A stretch of 64,000 nucleotides of DNA from Pachyseris speciosa. Taxonomy: Eukaryota > Cnidaria > Anthozoa > Scleractinia > Pachyseridae. The notes below the pieces were generated by a model. It saw only the letters and a program-made list of their open reading frames with translations, was not told the origin of the DNA and did no database searches. The stretch lies in the NCBI GenBank assembly GCA_016490735.1, contig JAEMWC010000234.1, positions 81,001-145,000 of the forward strand, given 5' to 3'. Positions 1 through 11,686 of this stretch are shown one piece after another. The translations under genes were made by a program, and so were the position numbers. Numbering within the stretch: the first letter of the stretch is position 1; the number at the start of each line of letters is the position of its first letter.

Positions 1-360
1 CAACAACAGACAAACAATAGACACACCGACTAATTTGACTAACAATACACCTACGAACATTTGACTAACAAAAGACGGATCGAAACGCACCAACCACGGT
101 TTACAGTCTTCACAGCCAATAACATCACGGCTTAACTGACAGACAACCAATAACATCACGACTTCGTTGACCAATCACATCAACGACCAGAGTACTTATA
201 CCATCTCCTGACGTTACCCCAATCACTTGACTCTGATGATGACTTCCGCTCAGGTTGTCGAAACGTCAGTCAATGTCACCACAAACAGTCCTTCTCAGGA
301 CTACACTAACCCGGACGATCGTGCTTCACTTAGTTATGATATTTTTTATTAACGGCTACG
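1..360 (+). mobile_element. Penelope-like element terminal region (partial)
   Basis: The window opens inside a repeat that I recognise as the terminal, LTR-like (pLTR) region of coral Penelope-like retroelements. The marks are repeated 'accaataacatcacgactt' phrases near 145-175, then a block around 230-330 with a CTGATGA/GAAA ribozyme-like core and a 'ccttctcaggactacac' stretch. A Penelope-type reverse transcriptase fragment lies on the same strand near 61.4 kb, but nothing shows that both belong to one copy. The left boundary is outside the window and the right one, near 350, is a guess. Family identification rests on memory of similar coral sequence. Confidence 0.5.
208..269 (+). ncRNA. candidate hammerhead ribozyme in the Penelope terminus
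   Basis: CTGACG at 208-213 pairs perfectly with CGTCAG at 264-269 and would form stem III. The T after the first arm can pair with the last A of GAAA, giving a GTT cleavage triplet. CTGATGA is at 233-239 and GAAA at 260-263. Stem II would be GAC (241-243) with GTC (257-259), leaving one unpaired T after CTGATGA. Stem I is weak. Hammerhead ribozymes are known in Penelope-like element termini, which fits the context. Activity is not shown; the imperfect stems may mean decay. Confidence 0.5.
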
Positions 361-2923
361 CTATCAGAAGCTGAAGAATCGATATCAGGTACTTCAATAT
401 TACCACTCATACTTCCGCCTGAAAGTTTTAAGAACTCTGTATCAACGTAATATTTATTAACAGCATCTGCGTTAATCTCTTACCTGCAGCAGGAACACAA
501 AGACATGAATGTTCCTTGAATAAGATTCTGCTTCGTAATACTAAGTAACTCGCAATTGTCTTGCTTTTTACACACAATTGAAATTGAACATTGAAAACTA
601 CTATTGAGTTGAGTTCAATTGAAAACCGCTATTGCTGAATAAACGTTAGATTCGGCTTTGTTGTTTGTTGTTTGTCTTCGTGCTAGCGGATCCCTTCCAA
701 AACGCCCGTAGACCCATGACCCACGGACCACGACTCACGACCCACGACCATAAGACACTCGCGCTTGCCGCTGTTTTCTCTTATTTTTGTTTTAAGGACG
801 AATTAGTTCAATTCCTTCTTGTGAAAGGAAATATCCGATAGCGCAAAGAGCAATTATATTTGATGCCAGCTCAATTCCAAATTGTTAAGTCCACGGTGCA
901 CAAGCTAACGCCACACTACTTCCTGACAAAAAGCCACTGCTAGCTTGACATGAATGAGACCCATCTCACTCTCGTGTGGGATTTCTTATTACCAGATTTT
1001 CGAGTCTTTTCGTCCATGCGATCATTATGGTTTGGGTTGCCTAGAAATTCGATCGCGCTTGCTCGGTTGTAACCTCAGGAGCCTGCTTCTTGTTTACGTA
1101 GTCTTCTGGTGGGTGGGTGATCCTAAGTTTAGCCTCAGTCTTAAGCTTTTCTACCTTAGTAAAGACATCAGACATCTTGTCAACTAGATAGAGTTAAAAT
1201 CCTTGGTAAGTCTAACACTTTCCTTGGGTAGTCACTAAACCAGGCTCATCTTAAATTCAATGCAATTGCTGAAACCTCACTTTTTTTCTCTCTTTTCTTG
1301 AATTTTCCACGCTTTTTCCCTTTCGGCGACAGCAGTCCTTTACAACAGCAGGCTTTTACGAAAAGCTTGGTTGCTATGCGAAAATAATGGCGACTAAAGC
1401 ATCAAGGATGTGAAACAAAGACTTTATTTCTTGTCTTCGGCCACTTTCAAGGTAAAACTGTTAAATGGACTCTGCAAATTTTCATCTTTTTCATTTTAAT
1501 TTTGACTGGACTTTTCCTTCCCAGAATGGATTAAAAGTGGCTGTTTTGGAAAGCTTACTTTCCAGTGAAGTGACTTGGACGTGGGGAAAATTGCTTCAGA
1601 TGAAATTCAAATGGAAAATTTGAATTTAAAGTGAGCCTGTTTGGTAACTACCCAAGAAAAATGGAGAACTTTTGTGGCGCCTTGCTTGTCGATTTGGCGC
1701 AATTTTTGTTCCACTTTTTGTCCGAAGATTTTAAACGTTTGCGGGTAAGCAAATAACACAGAAATACCCGTCAAAAATTTATATTTTATAGTTGACGTGC
1801 GGAAATTACTCATTATTTTCACCAGCGAAATTACTTGACGTTTTCTGTAGAATCTCATATAATGTTTTGTAAACCGATACGTCATTTTGAGGAGTCGCGT
1901 GCGTGTGAATAAATTATCTCGGAATAAACAGGAATCGTATTTCTGGTAACGTAAAATGAAGATAGCTTTCCTGGTGTAGCAACTTAACGTCCTCGCTATA
2001 CTAATATGGCAGATTTTAACTTGCATGTTGGAATTACACGTTCGCCGCTGCTAATGAGACAATGGTGGAACCGATAGCACTGAGGGCGTTTTTTATTTGA
2101 CTACCTTAGAGCGTTTGATCTTATTGATCATCATATCCCTGTAAGCCTTATTCTTCAAATTTCAGTCCCCGTATTTGTGAAGAACAGAGCCATCGTGTTT
2201 TTGAACAACAGAAAACAGCGAAATTGTCAAGGGACGGTTTCTCGGAATGGGATGAAACTCCAAATTGGGCCACTTGCTTTTCGTCCTCAGAAACTCAAGT
2301 AACCCCACCCCTCCCGCAAACTTCCATTAATGGAAGTATATTGATAACATCACTGCTTCGGAAATTGCCCCAAAGCCACGATCAAGTGTTATCCAGCACT
2401 CTGTTGACTATGTCCAGGTCCGGTCTTCTGCTAATACGTCACAACTTAAGATGTAATTGTTCATATTTACCCTTGTAGTTAGTGATTAAGCGTTCTGAAA
2501 ATAAGTTTTAAAAAAAAGAATGAGGGATCTAAAAGAATTAAATGTTCGCCAAAGTCATACTGAGCGATTTGGACTACATGACAACTGATTCCTAACGGGA
2601 TCTCAGTCTTCTGTGCTTTATCAAGCCAATGGTAGCTAAAAGACAGTAGTACGTTTAGTGCATCCTGTTGATCTTTATTACAACAGCGGCAAAAAATAAG
2701 AGAAAATAAAAAAGCAATAACAAACAACAGCGACAATAACAATACAACAAGGGAAAGGCAAGGGTTGCTTCTCACTTACCATGTAAGTTCCACAGTGCTA
2801 TTAGCGTCACTGCAAAAACCCATTCCATTTCCACTGTAGTGTTTGACGTGTAGCTTTCCACTGACTTTTAGAGTAATCGCACGAAGACAACAATCTGCAA
2901 ACAAGTGGAACAAATTATTTATA
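361..2923. other. unassigned AT-rich DNA
   Basis: I see no gene or recognisable repeat here. A short stretch near 712-752 repeats 'acccacga/acccacggacc' phrases. The longest reading frame, 1607-2026 on the minus strand (139 codons), shows no domain, no biased composition and no splice context, so it is not called. Confidence 0.4.
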
Positions 2924-3629
2924 GTGCAACGACTTCAACCGGGGCCACCCGAGGTTTTTTAACCAATCAGAGACAGATTCGTTGACAAAGAATTTCGACT
3001 TTGTGGTTTTCAAAGCCAATGAAATTCAATCCTAAATTTAACTTGGTGGTGGGGACAGACGCGAAAGATCCGAAATGTCACCCAAAAAAAAAAACAGTTA
3101 TCTTTTCAAGTTTGGTAAGCCTCGAATGGTATCGAAAAATCCACCAGCCTGATTGATTCTGAGTTGTACAGTCATAATCTCTCATTTATCTAAACACTAA
3201 CTGCTTCTCAGAATCAGAATTGCGAAGCGATGAAAAACATACCAACAGTCACTTTGTAATGATTGGCTTACGCAAATCATAAAAGGCGTTGAAAAAAATT
3301 ATTAGGCCTATTTTTGTTTTGGATTTCAACCGCTCAGGAATCTTTCACTATTGCTTCGAATTTTTTCGACAAAAGGACGCTGTGGTAATCAAAATCCATT
3401 TATTGGCCAAAAACTGTGCACACAGGCGGAAAATCAAATGCCACCCCTTCAAAATATTTATTGATGCAATTTTAAATCTGTCGCGTCTGTTCCCGCAGTG
3501 GAAAAATACAAGTTAAATTTAGGATTCCATTTGATTGGCTTTGAAAACCACAAGTCGAAATTCTTTGTTAACGAATCATCTTTTCATTGGTTAAAAAACC
3601 TCGGATAGCCCCGTTTGAAGTCGTTGCAC
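2924..3629. mobile_element. 0.7-kb inverted-repeat (MITE-like) element
   Basis: The sequence from 2924 to about 3045 reappears in reverse complement at about 3510-3629. Both arms start with GTGCAACGACTTCAA and share 'gaggttttttaaccaat' and 'gtggttttcaaagccaat'. The roughly 460-bp centre has no coding potential that I can support. Long diverged terminal inverted repeats without a transposase fit a non-autonomous DNA transposon. I do not see a clear target-site duplication. Confidence 0.65.
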
Positions 3630-6600
3630 TGTAAGTACGGTGCGTCATCCTTGGTTGGTATTAGTAACTGCAAGGATATTACTACTTGATAATAAAATCT
3701 ACCATAATCAGGCAATAAATGTGAGTAGGTTTACTAGTTGTGCAATGTATTTGAAGGCTTCAACGCAAGCTTGCTGAAATTATCCATACACACTGGTCAC
3801 ATTTCTTTATACAAGTAAATAATGAATTGGTCATTTCATAGAGTAGCTATAGAGTAATCGTTTTTGAAAAAAAAAACAAAAAAAAGTCTTTTTTGATATT
3901 TGGCATGATTTGTCTTATGAAAACAATTTTTTGAAACCTACAGATTCCTTATTCTAAACTTGTCCATGTAGCTTAGCAAGCTTTCTGTAACCAGGAAGTG
4001 GGAAATTATACACGTTGAGCTTTTTGTTGATCCACCTGAGATGCATCGGATTACTTTTAGTTAGATTCTCAATTAAAACCTTACACCCTCGTCTAATTTT
4101 GTTTTATTTTCTCAAATTAAAAAAGACAGATGAAAACAAACAAACTGTCAGTTCTCATAAAATAGCGTACTTGTTTCTTAAAACGAGGCTTTTAACCTTA
4201 ATATGCCTCTTTCAAAATTGTAATGAGACATATATGAAGAACTCTCATACTTCCATACTCAAGTGAGGCTAATCTTGGAGTTTTGATTTGTTTTCATCAA
4301 ATTCGTCTCCTCCAGGTATCCAAAGAATTTACCGTGGCTACATTTAGTGTTCTTACAGCGCGGAACCTGGTTACTAGAAAGTGCCTGGTGGCGCGACCTT
4401 TAAAGCTCAGGCAAGCGACGCTTGGGAGAGAGGAATAGTAAAGAATCCTGTGCCGAACTGCGCTGGAAGAACTATCTAATTAATAACAAATAATAAATTT
4501 ATCAATTTTTTTAGCGCATACTAGCCGTGATGGGATGATCGCATGCGCTTCACTCAAAGATATTGTACAATCCTAAAAATTAAGTAAAACAAACAACAAA
4601 AAGATTACAATAACATGATCTAATAAGATAAAAGTTAATCTAAAATAATGCTTCTCCAACAGTGTCTTAAAAGTATAGGCGAGGCGTTCCCCAGTGCGAC
4701 AATTCCGAATGCACAACCACCCAGAGTAACGTGTGTATTAATGCACGGGACTCTTGTTATAAGCGCATTAGTAGACTTCAAGTTGTATCTACCTAAACGC
4801 CTAACAGAAATTAATTTACAAATACTACTAGGTGCTAAACCAGGAATGACTTTAAACTAACAGAGGAATACAAAACATGGGTCGCGAGAAGAAAATTCGT
4901 CTTTGAAAACTCTACGGATGACAGAAGCCAACTTTAAAATGTATGACACAAGGGCTGTTGAAGTACGATATGAGATGGGAAAACTACTGTCTAGTTACAG
5001 TTTTGTGTTACGCAAGCTACACGACGTTCGTTAGAAAGCAATGAGGTGAAGGTCTTAATAGACAGCCGTGTTAAGAAAAGAGAAGAAGTCGTATAATTGA
5101 TCCAGACATACCTTTACTAAATCTGTGAAAGTGTAAATCTTATTAAGGATGTGTAGGCCTGTTTTCTTTTTTTTTCCTGGATGACCATAAAAGCTCTGTG
5201 GAGAAAAAATCGTGGCAATTATCCTACGCTTACACATTGTACTTTGTTATCCCTTAAGAAGCTATACTTTGTTAGAAGACAGAGGATATAGCAGGGACGT
5301 AGCCTGGATTTTTCCACAGGTACGCACAATTCAACCCCCGCCAAGTCTCCAATCGTTTTCACGAGTCTTTCGCGTGCCTTCATTAAATTTTCTTTTACCA
5401 CCAATATGCTGAGGTGATGTTGTTATGTTTTAAGATATGAAGTATTACATAAGTCGTGAAATTGTTTGTTGTTGTTGTTGTTTTGTTTTTGAATTTATTA
5501 AAGTGCTTCGGACGCTTATCATTAATTGAGCTAATAAGTTAGTGGTTTCTCCGACTTTTGTTCAAAATTGAGTGTTTTTTTTTATTGCTGTATACATATA
5601 CCGCATTGTTTTTGATCAGCATTGTTTTCCTTGTAAAAGCACCTACATAGACATAATTGTGTCCTAGTTACGTTTCATTTAGGTTCGCGCTTCTTAGAAA
5701 TCTTTTCCGTTACAGGCACATAGCTAATATTCCCTCTTTCTTTTCAACAAACTCAGAAAAGTCCTCGTTAAAGTCGATTTCCTTATGTTTATGAAAATGC
5801 GGCGGATAGCGAGGACAACCTCCGAAGTGGCGTTAGTTGAGCCTCTTTATGCTACTAAAGCTTTGCATCAGTTTCTTCACCCTGCTTTGTCACTTTGTCA
5901 GTGCCGATGGCAAAGTAATAATCTGTAATTGATTTCTTGGGTCATGGAGAGCCCAGCAGAGCAGGTCGATCCATGGTTACAAAAACGAGGTTACTACAAC
6001 GCGTTCACCCTTTACCGTCCCTCTTTTATTTAATTTCTGATCCCAATTTTCCCGCCTTGTTTATATCATTCAGTCCACCAATGAGCCACAGCCGGCTTCT
6101 CTCTGGAAACCGACATTTGGTGTGGAAAAACACCACGAGCAGAGCAACTAAATACATGGCTTACATGGAGGGGTGTATGTAGGGTTGGTCGTACGGTCGT
6201 AGCTAACGTTATAACCAAAACAAAATTTTCTAGGAATGATTGGTTACCTTATTTTCTTATCCATGCTACTTCGCGCGCTGCGCTATTATCTGTTTTAGTA
6301 GTAACTGTTTTTTCAGTTTAATAGTCTGTTCCTGTTATAAGGCTCTCTCTTAAAAAGTTTAATCTAATACACACAAAAAAATATTTTGTATATATATCAT
6401 TTAGTCTGGCCATTGTTTCTCCATTTTCCACCGTATCCGCTCTATTGTAAGCCTGTCAAACTGGGACACTACGTCGCATTACGCTCTCATATTTTGTGCG
6501 TTTTTTTGAACTTATATTGTGAAATGATACACCATTGAAATAATAAAACAAGATGCTGCATGGTATATAGTATGGAAGAATTCGAGACAATATACCACTA

Positions 6601-7009
6601 TTTATGTCATTGTAGAGAATATTGCTGGTGAGGTTAAGGCAAACATTTTTCTAGTAATAAGACATAAAAGAAAAAAAAAACAAAATATAATAGCGCAGAA
6701 CAAATCAAACGCAATTAAAACAATTAAGAGCTTTGACTTTGTTTGCATAGTTCTTTTTGAGCCGTATATAATGCAAATGTGACTTTCCAAACATTAATCA
6801 GTTTGAAAGAAAAAAAAAGCATAAGATGTCCAAGGATTGGTCTTATTTCAACAAAAACAAAAAAAATATGTCTGTTGATTCCAAATAAATTGAATACAAG
6901 ACGGCCTTTAAGGTGCTGTGTTTGAAGAACGGTTATACACTGCAAGGCACAATTGCGGGAACAGGTTGATAGACCATGAAATCAATGAAATCAAATTATT
7001 TAAGCTCGA
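3630..7009. other. unassigned AT-rich DNA
   Basis: No gene, RNA gene or repeat family is recognisable. Small simple-sequence tracts occur, for example a TTG run near 5466-5482. The short reading frames here lack domains and are what chance predicts in this composition. Confidence 0.4.
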
Positions 7010-7065
7010 TAGCGTGAGGAGTGGTTGCCCAATCTCCCGAGCCGGAGGCTCATGTATTAAACGTT

Positions 7066-7096
<31 letters not shown>

Positions 7097-7255
7097 GTGT
7101 TGGTTTTTTGAGGAGAGGCGATCGAGTACCCGGAGAAAGAGCAGAGAAGAGAACCAATAACAAACTCAACCCACATATGCTATCGAGTCCGGGGATCGAA
7201 CCCGGGCCAGATTGGTGGCGAGTACTTTCACCAAGTGCTCCCAAGCTTCCACTAC
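7010..7255 (-). mobile_element. tRNA-derived SINE-like repeat
   Basis: On the minus strand, around 7195-7240, a tRNA-like segment contains a B-box-like GGTTCGATCC inside CCCGGGTTCGATCCCCGG. It is followed by a conserved tail with CATATGTGGGTTGAGTTTGTT and, further on, 'cgggtactcgatcg'. This arrangement matches SINE families I know from corals and other invertebrates. The element has no coding capacity and would depend on a LINE partner. Boundaries are approximate. Confidence 0.55.
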
Positions 7256-8655
7256 AATTTCAGCTATTTATTCATTTAATATCAAATTAAATAAAAACGG
7301 TCACGGATCCCAGCTCCAGCGCTCGAGCAAATCACGCTTGACTTTTGGTATAAGCTAAGTTGTTTTTAACGTAAGCGTTAGGTATCTGATTTGGCGAGGA
7401 GGAGAAATAAATGTAGGAACTTTCAATTAATTTAGTGTGAGATCGGTATGACGTTAGGGACCTCTACTCGAGTTAATTTTATTTTCCGAGGGCTCATAAT
7501 TCCAGCGGAACAGCTAAAATTGACAAGTCGTGCAGAAAAAGAAAAAGGGCAGTTTTCTTTTGATTTGACATGATTTGCTAAGTATTTTACCAGACTCTAC
7601 AAATTTACATTTACATTTACACTGTCGACGAGCTCGAATTTTATAGTTTGCGTATATATTTTCCTAGCAACAAAAACTAGCTTTTCCTTGTTTTGTTAAT
7701 ACATGTGGTGTAGTCTAAGAGCTGGATCCGCGACATAAAGGGCTTATGTGTACAAACTAAAGGAACGTGATCAGAGGATCAATTTCATATATATATGATA
7801 TAATACCATTTGTCAGAAAAATCCGGATGGAATGACCTTTGAATAATGTAGGCGATTTTCCGAATTTATCGGCCAACCGGATGAGATTGAAGCTTACCAT
7901 TTACTACCAGGCTACTAGCATGTGTGTTCCAGAAACCATAATGACACGAAACAGTCATTTGCCGCTTTGAATACGTGAAGCGAAGATTGAATTCCTTAAA
8001 CTTCGAAATAAGGACTTTTCCTTTGCCTTTCCCAGGTATCTTCCTTCTCAAGTAACTTTTCAACTGTTGTATTGTCTTCCCTGTCAAAATTCGAAACATT
8101 TAAAAAGGAGAAGGCAAATATGCAATACTTATGAAGAAGTCCTTACGATTTCCTTCCATGCATACATTGCTCCTTAGCTCATGATTTGTTGTGGCTGAAA
8201 AGGCCCTTTTAAGAGCTAAGAAAATTTCCTTTGGAATGTCACGGGTAAACCCCAAATAAAACGGTCTCTTAATTCGCCGACGAGTTGACAGCGTCCTATA
8301 GATTAAATCCAACCATGCACAGGCTTTCTCTTTTAACATCGCTCTTGTATTGAGTGATGATTCACACAAAATTGAAAATGAATCGTTCCCTCGAGCATTT
8401 TGTTCGTAAGGCTCGTTTAAATATCTTTTTGCTTCTTGTTTAAAAAGGGCGATATTTTACCCCAGTTCGCTGCATTCTGTGAAACAATTGACAGCTGACT
8501 CTATAGCTGCAGTTTTTTTGGTCGCTTCTTCGATAACATCTTCAAAGGGCACAGAAGCTGCCATTTGGAAATTTGTTTTGATTTTTTCAGCACGAGACCG
8601 CTGATCCGAGATGTGATCTGCCTGGCATTTTTGTGAGCGCGTATGTCCAGCGTGC
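7256..8655. other. unassigned DNA
   Basis: No recognisable gene. Two adjoining minus-strand frames (7866-8099, 8100-8369) have no domain that I can identify. A TTTACA run near 7604-7620 is the only simple repeat. Confidence 0.35.
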
Positions 8656-8667
8656 TTATTATTATTA

Positions 8668-8709
<42 letters not shown>
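8656..8709. repeat. (ATT)n microsatellite
   Basis: Nearly uninterrupted ATT repeats with one TCA interruption. Read on the minus strand they give a poly-asparagine run, which explains the spurious reading frame covering 8457-8771. Confidence 0.95.
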
Positions 8710-8710
<1 letters not shown>

Positions 8711-8840
8711 TGATTATAATTACGAGAGATTCAAGTTGTGAGAAGATTTGACTCTGTTTCTTATTCTTCAATCTGTAAATATGTTGTCTACTTCGATCAG
8801 GGTTCTTACAAATTATGACAATTTGAATAAAGACTTGCTT

Positions 8841-8841
8841 A

Positions 8842-8883
<42 letters not shown>
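8841..8883. repeat. (ATT)n microsatellite, second tract
   Basis: A second ATT tract about 130 bp downstream of the first, followed by an AT-rich stretch. It probably arose by the same slippage-prone context or by local duplication. Confidence 0.95.
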
Positions 8884-8886
<3 letters not shown>

Positions 8887-8999
8887 TTTTTTTATAAGAA
8901 GATTGTTTTTCCGGCCCAGGCTGAATATTCTTATTTTTCTTCCTATTTTAGGCTGAAAATATTCTTGTGCAATAACTGTATATTCTTAGATTATCTGTC

Positions 9000-9449
9000 C
9001 TATCGTGACTTTGATAGTGCTGAAGTAATTTTGGAGCGAGACTGCAGCCAATGAAGCCTGATACGACAGAAACAGAAAGGATACTGAAACGCTGTCAGAT
9101 TTCCTTTATTTGTTTGGATTACTGATGTTTTTGTTCCACTGTTTTGTAAGTGGAGTGCGTGGACCAATGGTCCTAATCTCCATTGCTGAAGACCATCCAC
9201 GGTGATCTCTTTCACTATTTTTGATTGAGTACGTCTTGTCGTAACGATCGAACACAACGTTCACTCTTTTGCAGCCAGGATGTTGAAATGGTGATCTGGT
9301 AAGCCCATAGTGTGTAACAGCCAGTTCCCCAAACGTTTGTAGGCCACAGTTCTAATCATTTTCACAATCGATATACCGTCAATGATGTGTGCAGTTGTTG
9401 TGCTTTCTTGCACAGGAAGCCTTGGCAACACCTCTACAGACCTCTCCAA
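9000..9449 (-). pseudogene. possible degenerate transposon-associated ORF
   Basis: Two minus-strand frames follow each other with one stop between: 9261-9449 and 9000-9257. The upstream one contains TTTAHIIDGISIVKM and the downstream one LGPLVHALHLQN plus a KTSVIQTNKGN stretch. These vaguely resemble a large ORF family I have seen next to mobile elements in coral genomes, where an IDGM.VQ-like motif precedes a basic region. The resemblance is weak and no catalytic motif is visible. It could be chance. Confidence 0.25.
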
Positions 9450-10057
9450 TTCACTAAGAAGGGCACTCTTTGTTTCTTTTCGTAAAAAACAATAAACATG
9501 TGCGAGAGAATAGGGAACTGTAGCAAGTTAGTAACTCAACACCTCTTTTAACTGCACACCCTTGAATTTGCAGCAATTAGAAGCCTGCCAAACAGGTCGC
9601 GATCAGCACTGACGGTTATGATATTTTCATCTGCAATTCTGGCTTCTTTCTTTTTGGTAAGGAAAGCTAATGACTCAATCTTCAGGTGCCGCACCGGCTG
9701 GTTCCCAGAAATTAGGGACTTTAAGCATCGACGACGGGAACGGCAACGACGACCGAAAAATTAAAACCGAGAAAATAATGGGGAGAGGACGCGGTTATGG
9801 AGTGAAATTGGAAGCAGTTAAGTAGCCGCCGAAGAAGCCAGCCTCTCTCGAAATATTAATTCGCGTTCAGCCATTTTAATTATTTTTTGCCGCATACGTC
9901 AACAAATCAGTGCTGGAGAACGACAAGTCTTCATAGGAGATTAGATTTCGGAAACAAGATATCACATTTTTAGCCGAGGTAATGTAATAAAATAAAATAA
10001 AATAAATCACCAATATATTACCTAGAAGTAGCGACTAGAATAACATGAACTCAATTA
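9450..10057. other. unassigned DNA
   Basis: No gene seen. An AAATA/AAAATAA-rich tract occurs near 9988-10007. Confidence 0.4.
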
Positions 10058-10440
10058 CATATGTGACTGATCATCGCAGTTATGAACACTAATTAAGCAG
10101 TAGTTAAATTAAAGCATGAAAAAAATTCAGGTATGTACGGGATTCGAACCCACGACCTCTGCGATACCGGTGCAGCGCTCTACCGATTGAGCTAACAAGC
10201 CATCTGGGAGCTGGTCATTTTGTTGGTTCGTTATATACCCGTGAGTGGTGAATATATGAAAATCACATATTTGAACTGCGAATTAATGATTACATATATA
10301 TGTGACTGATCATCGCAGTTATGAACACTACTTAAGCAGTAGTTAAATTAATTTAACTACTGCTTAAGTAGTGTTCATAACTGCGATGATCAGTCACATA
10401 TATATGTAATCATTAACCCGCAGTTCAAATATGTGATTTT
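10058..10440. mobile_element. composite repeat: tRNA-Thr-like unit plus long palindrome
   Basis: A segment at 10058-10113 (GTGACTGATCATCGCAG, then TATGAACACTA) is repeated directly at about 10299-10350. It is then repeated as an almost perfect reverse complement at about 10350-10409. The axis of the palindrome is near 10350, and the arms continue into 'aaatcacatatttgaactgc' on both sides (about 10260-10440). A tRNA-like sequence sits between the direct copies. The arrangement matches a repeat family that I associate with coral genomes. No protein is encoded. Confidence 0.6.
10133..10204 (-). repeat. tRNA-Thr(GGT)-like sequence, probably tRNA-derived repeat
   Basis: On the minus strand the cloverleaf parts are recognisable: D arm GCTC/GAGC, anticodon arm around CTGCACCGGTATCGCAG (anticodon GGT) and T arm GTGGG-TTCGAAT-CCCGT. 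The acceptor stem GGCTTGT/ACATACC has two mismatches, and position 33 is C instead of T. It also sits inside a repeated block. I therefore read it as a tRNA-derived repeat rather than a functional tRNA gene. The intact A and B boxes could still permit Pol III transcription. Confidence 0.6.
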
Positions 10441-11217
10441 CATATATTCATTCTTATGAACTCAATTGAAATGTTCTGCATCCAAGGCCAGGATTTGTGT
10501 TGATTTCATACTTTGTATTCGGTTCGAAAGTCTGATAACAAATCAAAAACAATTTTAATTTACTCTCCGTTATTGATTACCTTTTGAGTTGTCGGCATAA
10601 AGATCAAAACTGTCCGTTATAAGCAGGTGTTCGTAGAGCAGGGTTCCACTGTACCTTTGCGAAAAAAAAGTGTATCCTAATGGGGAGGTTTAAAATCATA
10701 TTCAGTGTTTTACGCACTTTAGAGGCGGTCCGTAGGTTCCGCTGGTTCCCTGGGTTCCGTGAATTAGACATGCCGGCATGCATGTCAGTTTGCATATCTT
10801 TACGTCTAGGAATTTGAACTGAAAACAACAATATGATAAAGAATTTTGGACGTTAGTTTTGAGCAACATAGACTAGTTATTTTTCTCGGCCAGGTTTAGT
10901 GTAAATTAACAGCTCTAGTATGTCTTATTTCGAATGCGAAAAAGTAATGTTAGAGAGAACTATCGATAAACAGTATGAGACTCGCAAATCATTTCTAATT
11001 TCGGAGGCATCGGCGCTAGCTTTTTGTTTTGAAACAGCTGACTGATGAATTGTTTAAGCTTATAACTGGGGAAGAAAATCAGGTAACAACTCAATGATTC
11101 TATTCCTTGGTATCTTAAGGTGTCAATCCATATTAAAATTATCAATTTGGGGCAAAAATAGAGCTAAAATATGTGAAATGCTACTCACGTTTTCACGCAA
11201 CGCCAAACTAAGCTTTC
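10441..11217. other. unassigned DNA
   Basis: No gene or named repeat recognised. Short frames on both strands carry no domain. Confidence 0.4.
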
Positions 11218-11533
11218 TCACATCGGGCCCCGAAGCAGAACGTCAAAATATTTCGAGCTAGACATGCGTAATGCGATATTTAGGTTTTCCCTCGCAGTCT
11301 CACGTCCCCGTTGGCGTTCCCGTTGTCGATGCTTAAAGTCCCTATTAACTGCATTGGTGTTCAACCTTTTCTGAACAAAATCTTTCATCTCCATCTCGCC
11401 CAACTCTGCCGCCTTTATCAACCGATTAGCCTTGTCATTGGGCAATACCACGCCTATTGCAATATTCAGCAGTGAGCTGCTTTCTCCCTCATCGACAGGC
11501 TCCAAGCAAAATGGATTTGTTATGACGTTATTA
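11218..11533 (-). pseudogene. C-terminal part of a repeated cnidarian gene family, cut by a transposon
   Basis: The minus-strand frame contains NPFCLEPVDEGESSSLL, then NIAIGVVLPNDKANRLIKA and a KDFVQKRL stretch. I recognise this as the C-terminal region of an uncharacterised family that recurs in cnidarian and fish genomes. Its more N-terminal region, with ATREMTAHFFSMDRVNYSKW, lies on the same strand at 23.4-23.9 kb. The two parts flank the TIR-bounded element at 11534-23429, and each ends at a TATTA repeat, so the gene was probably interrupted by that insertion. Reading frames on the two sides differ by one base, so an indel is also present. Function unknown. Confidence 0.6.
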
Positions 11534-11686
11534 CGGAGCCCGATTAGTGCCATGCAAAATTCGTGCTCGATTTTTTTCTCGAGCTACATATTTTTTCGCG
11601 CGTTCGAGTTTTTTTGGCACGCTCGATTTTTTCCCGCCTTTTTTTCCCGACTTCTTTCTCGACTTTTTTCCTGACTGATCACAGAT
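11534..11686 (+). repeat. left terminal inverted repeat with subterminal microrepeats
   Basis: The TIR begins CGGAGCCCGATTAGTGCCAT, continues CAAAATTCGTGCTCG, and runs into T-rich microrepeats such as CTCGACTTTTTT and CCCGACTTCTTT. It ends near TGATCACAGAT. The right TIR has the same order in reverse complement. Repeated short motifs next to transposon ends are commonly transposase binding sites; that role is inferred here. TATTA lies directly outside at 11529-11533. Confidence 0.75.

Noticed and set aside
1607..2026. 139-codon minus-strand ORF
   Set aside because: No domain, no homology recognised, and no exon-like boundaries.
8457..8771. ORF with a poly-asparagine run (104 codons, minus strand)
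   Set aside because: The Asn run is the (ATT)n microsatellite and the flanks have no recognisable domain.
10133..10204. Functional tRNA-Thr gene
   Set aside because: Acceptor stem mismatches, C at position 33 and repeat context point to a tRNA-derived repeat.
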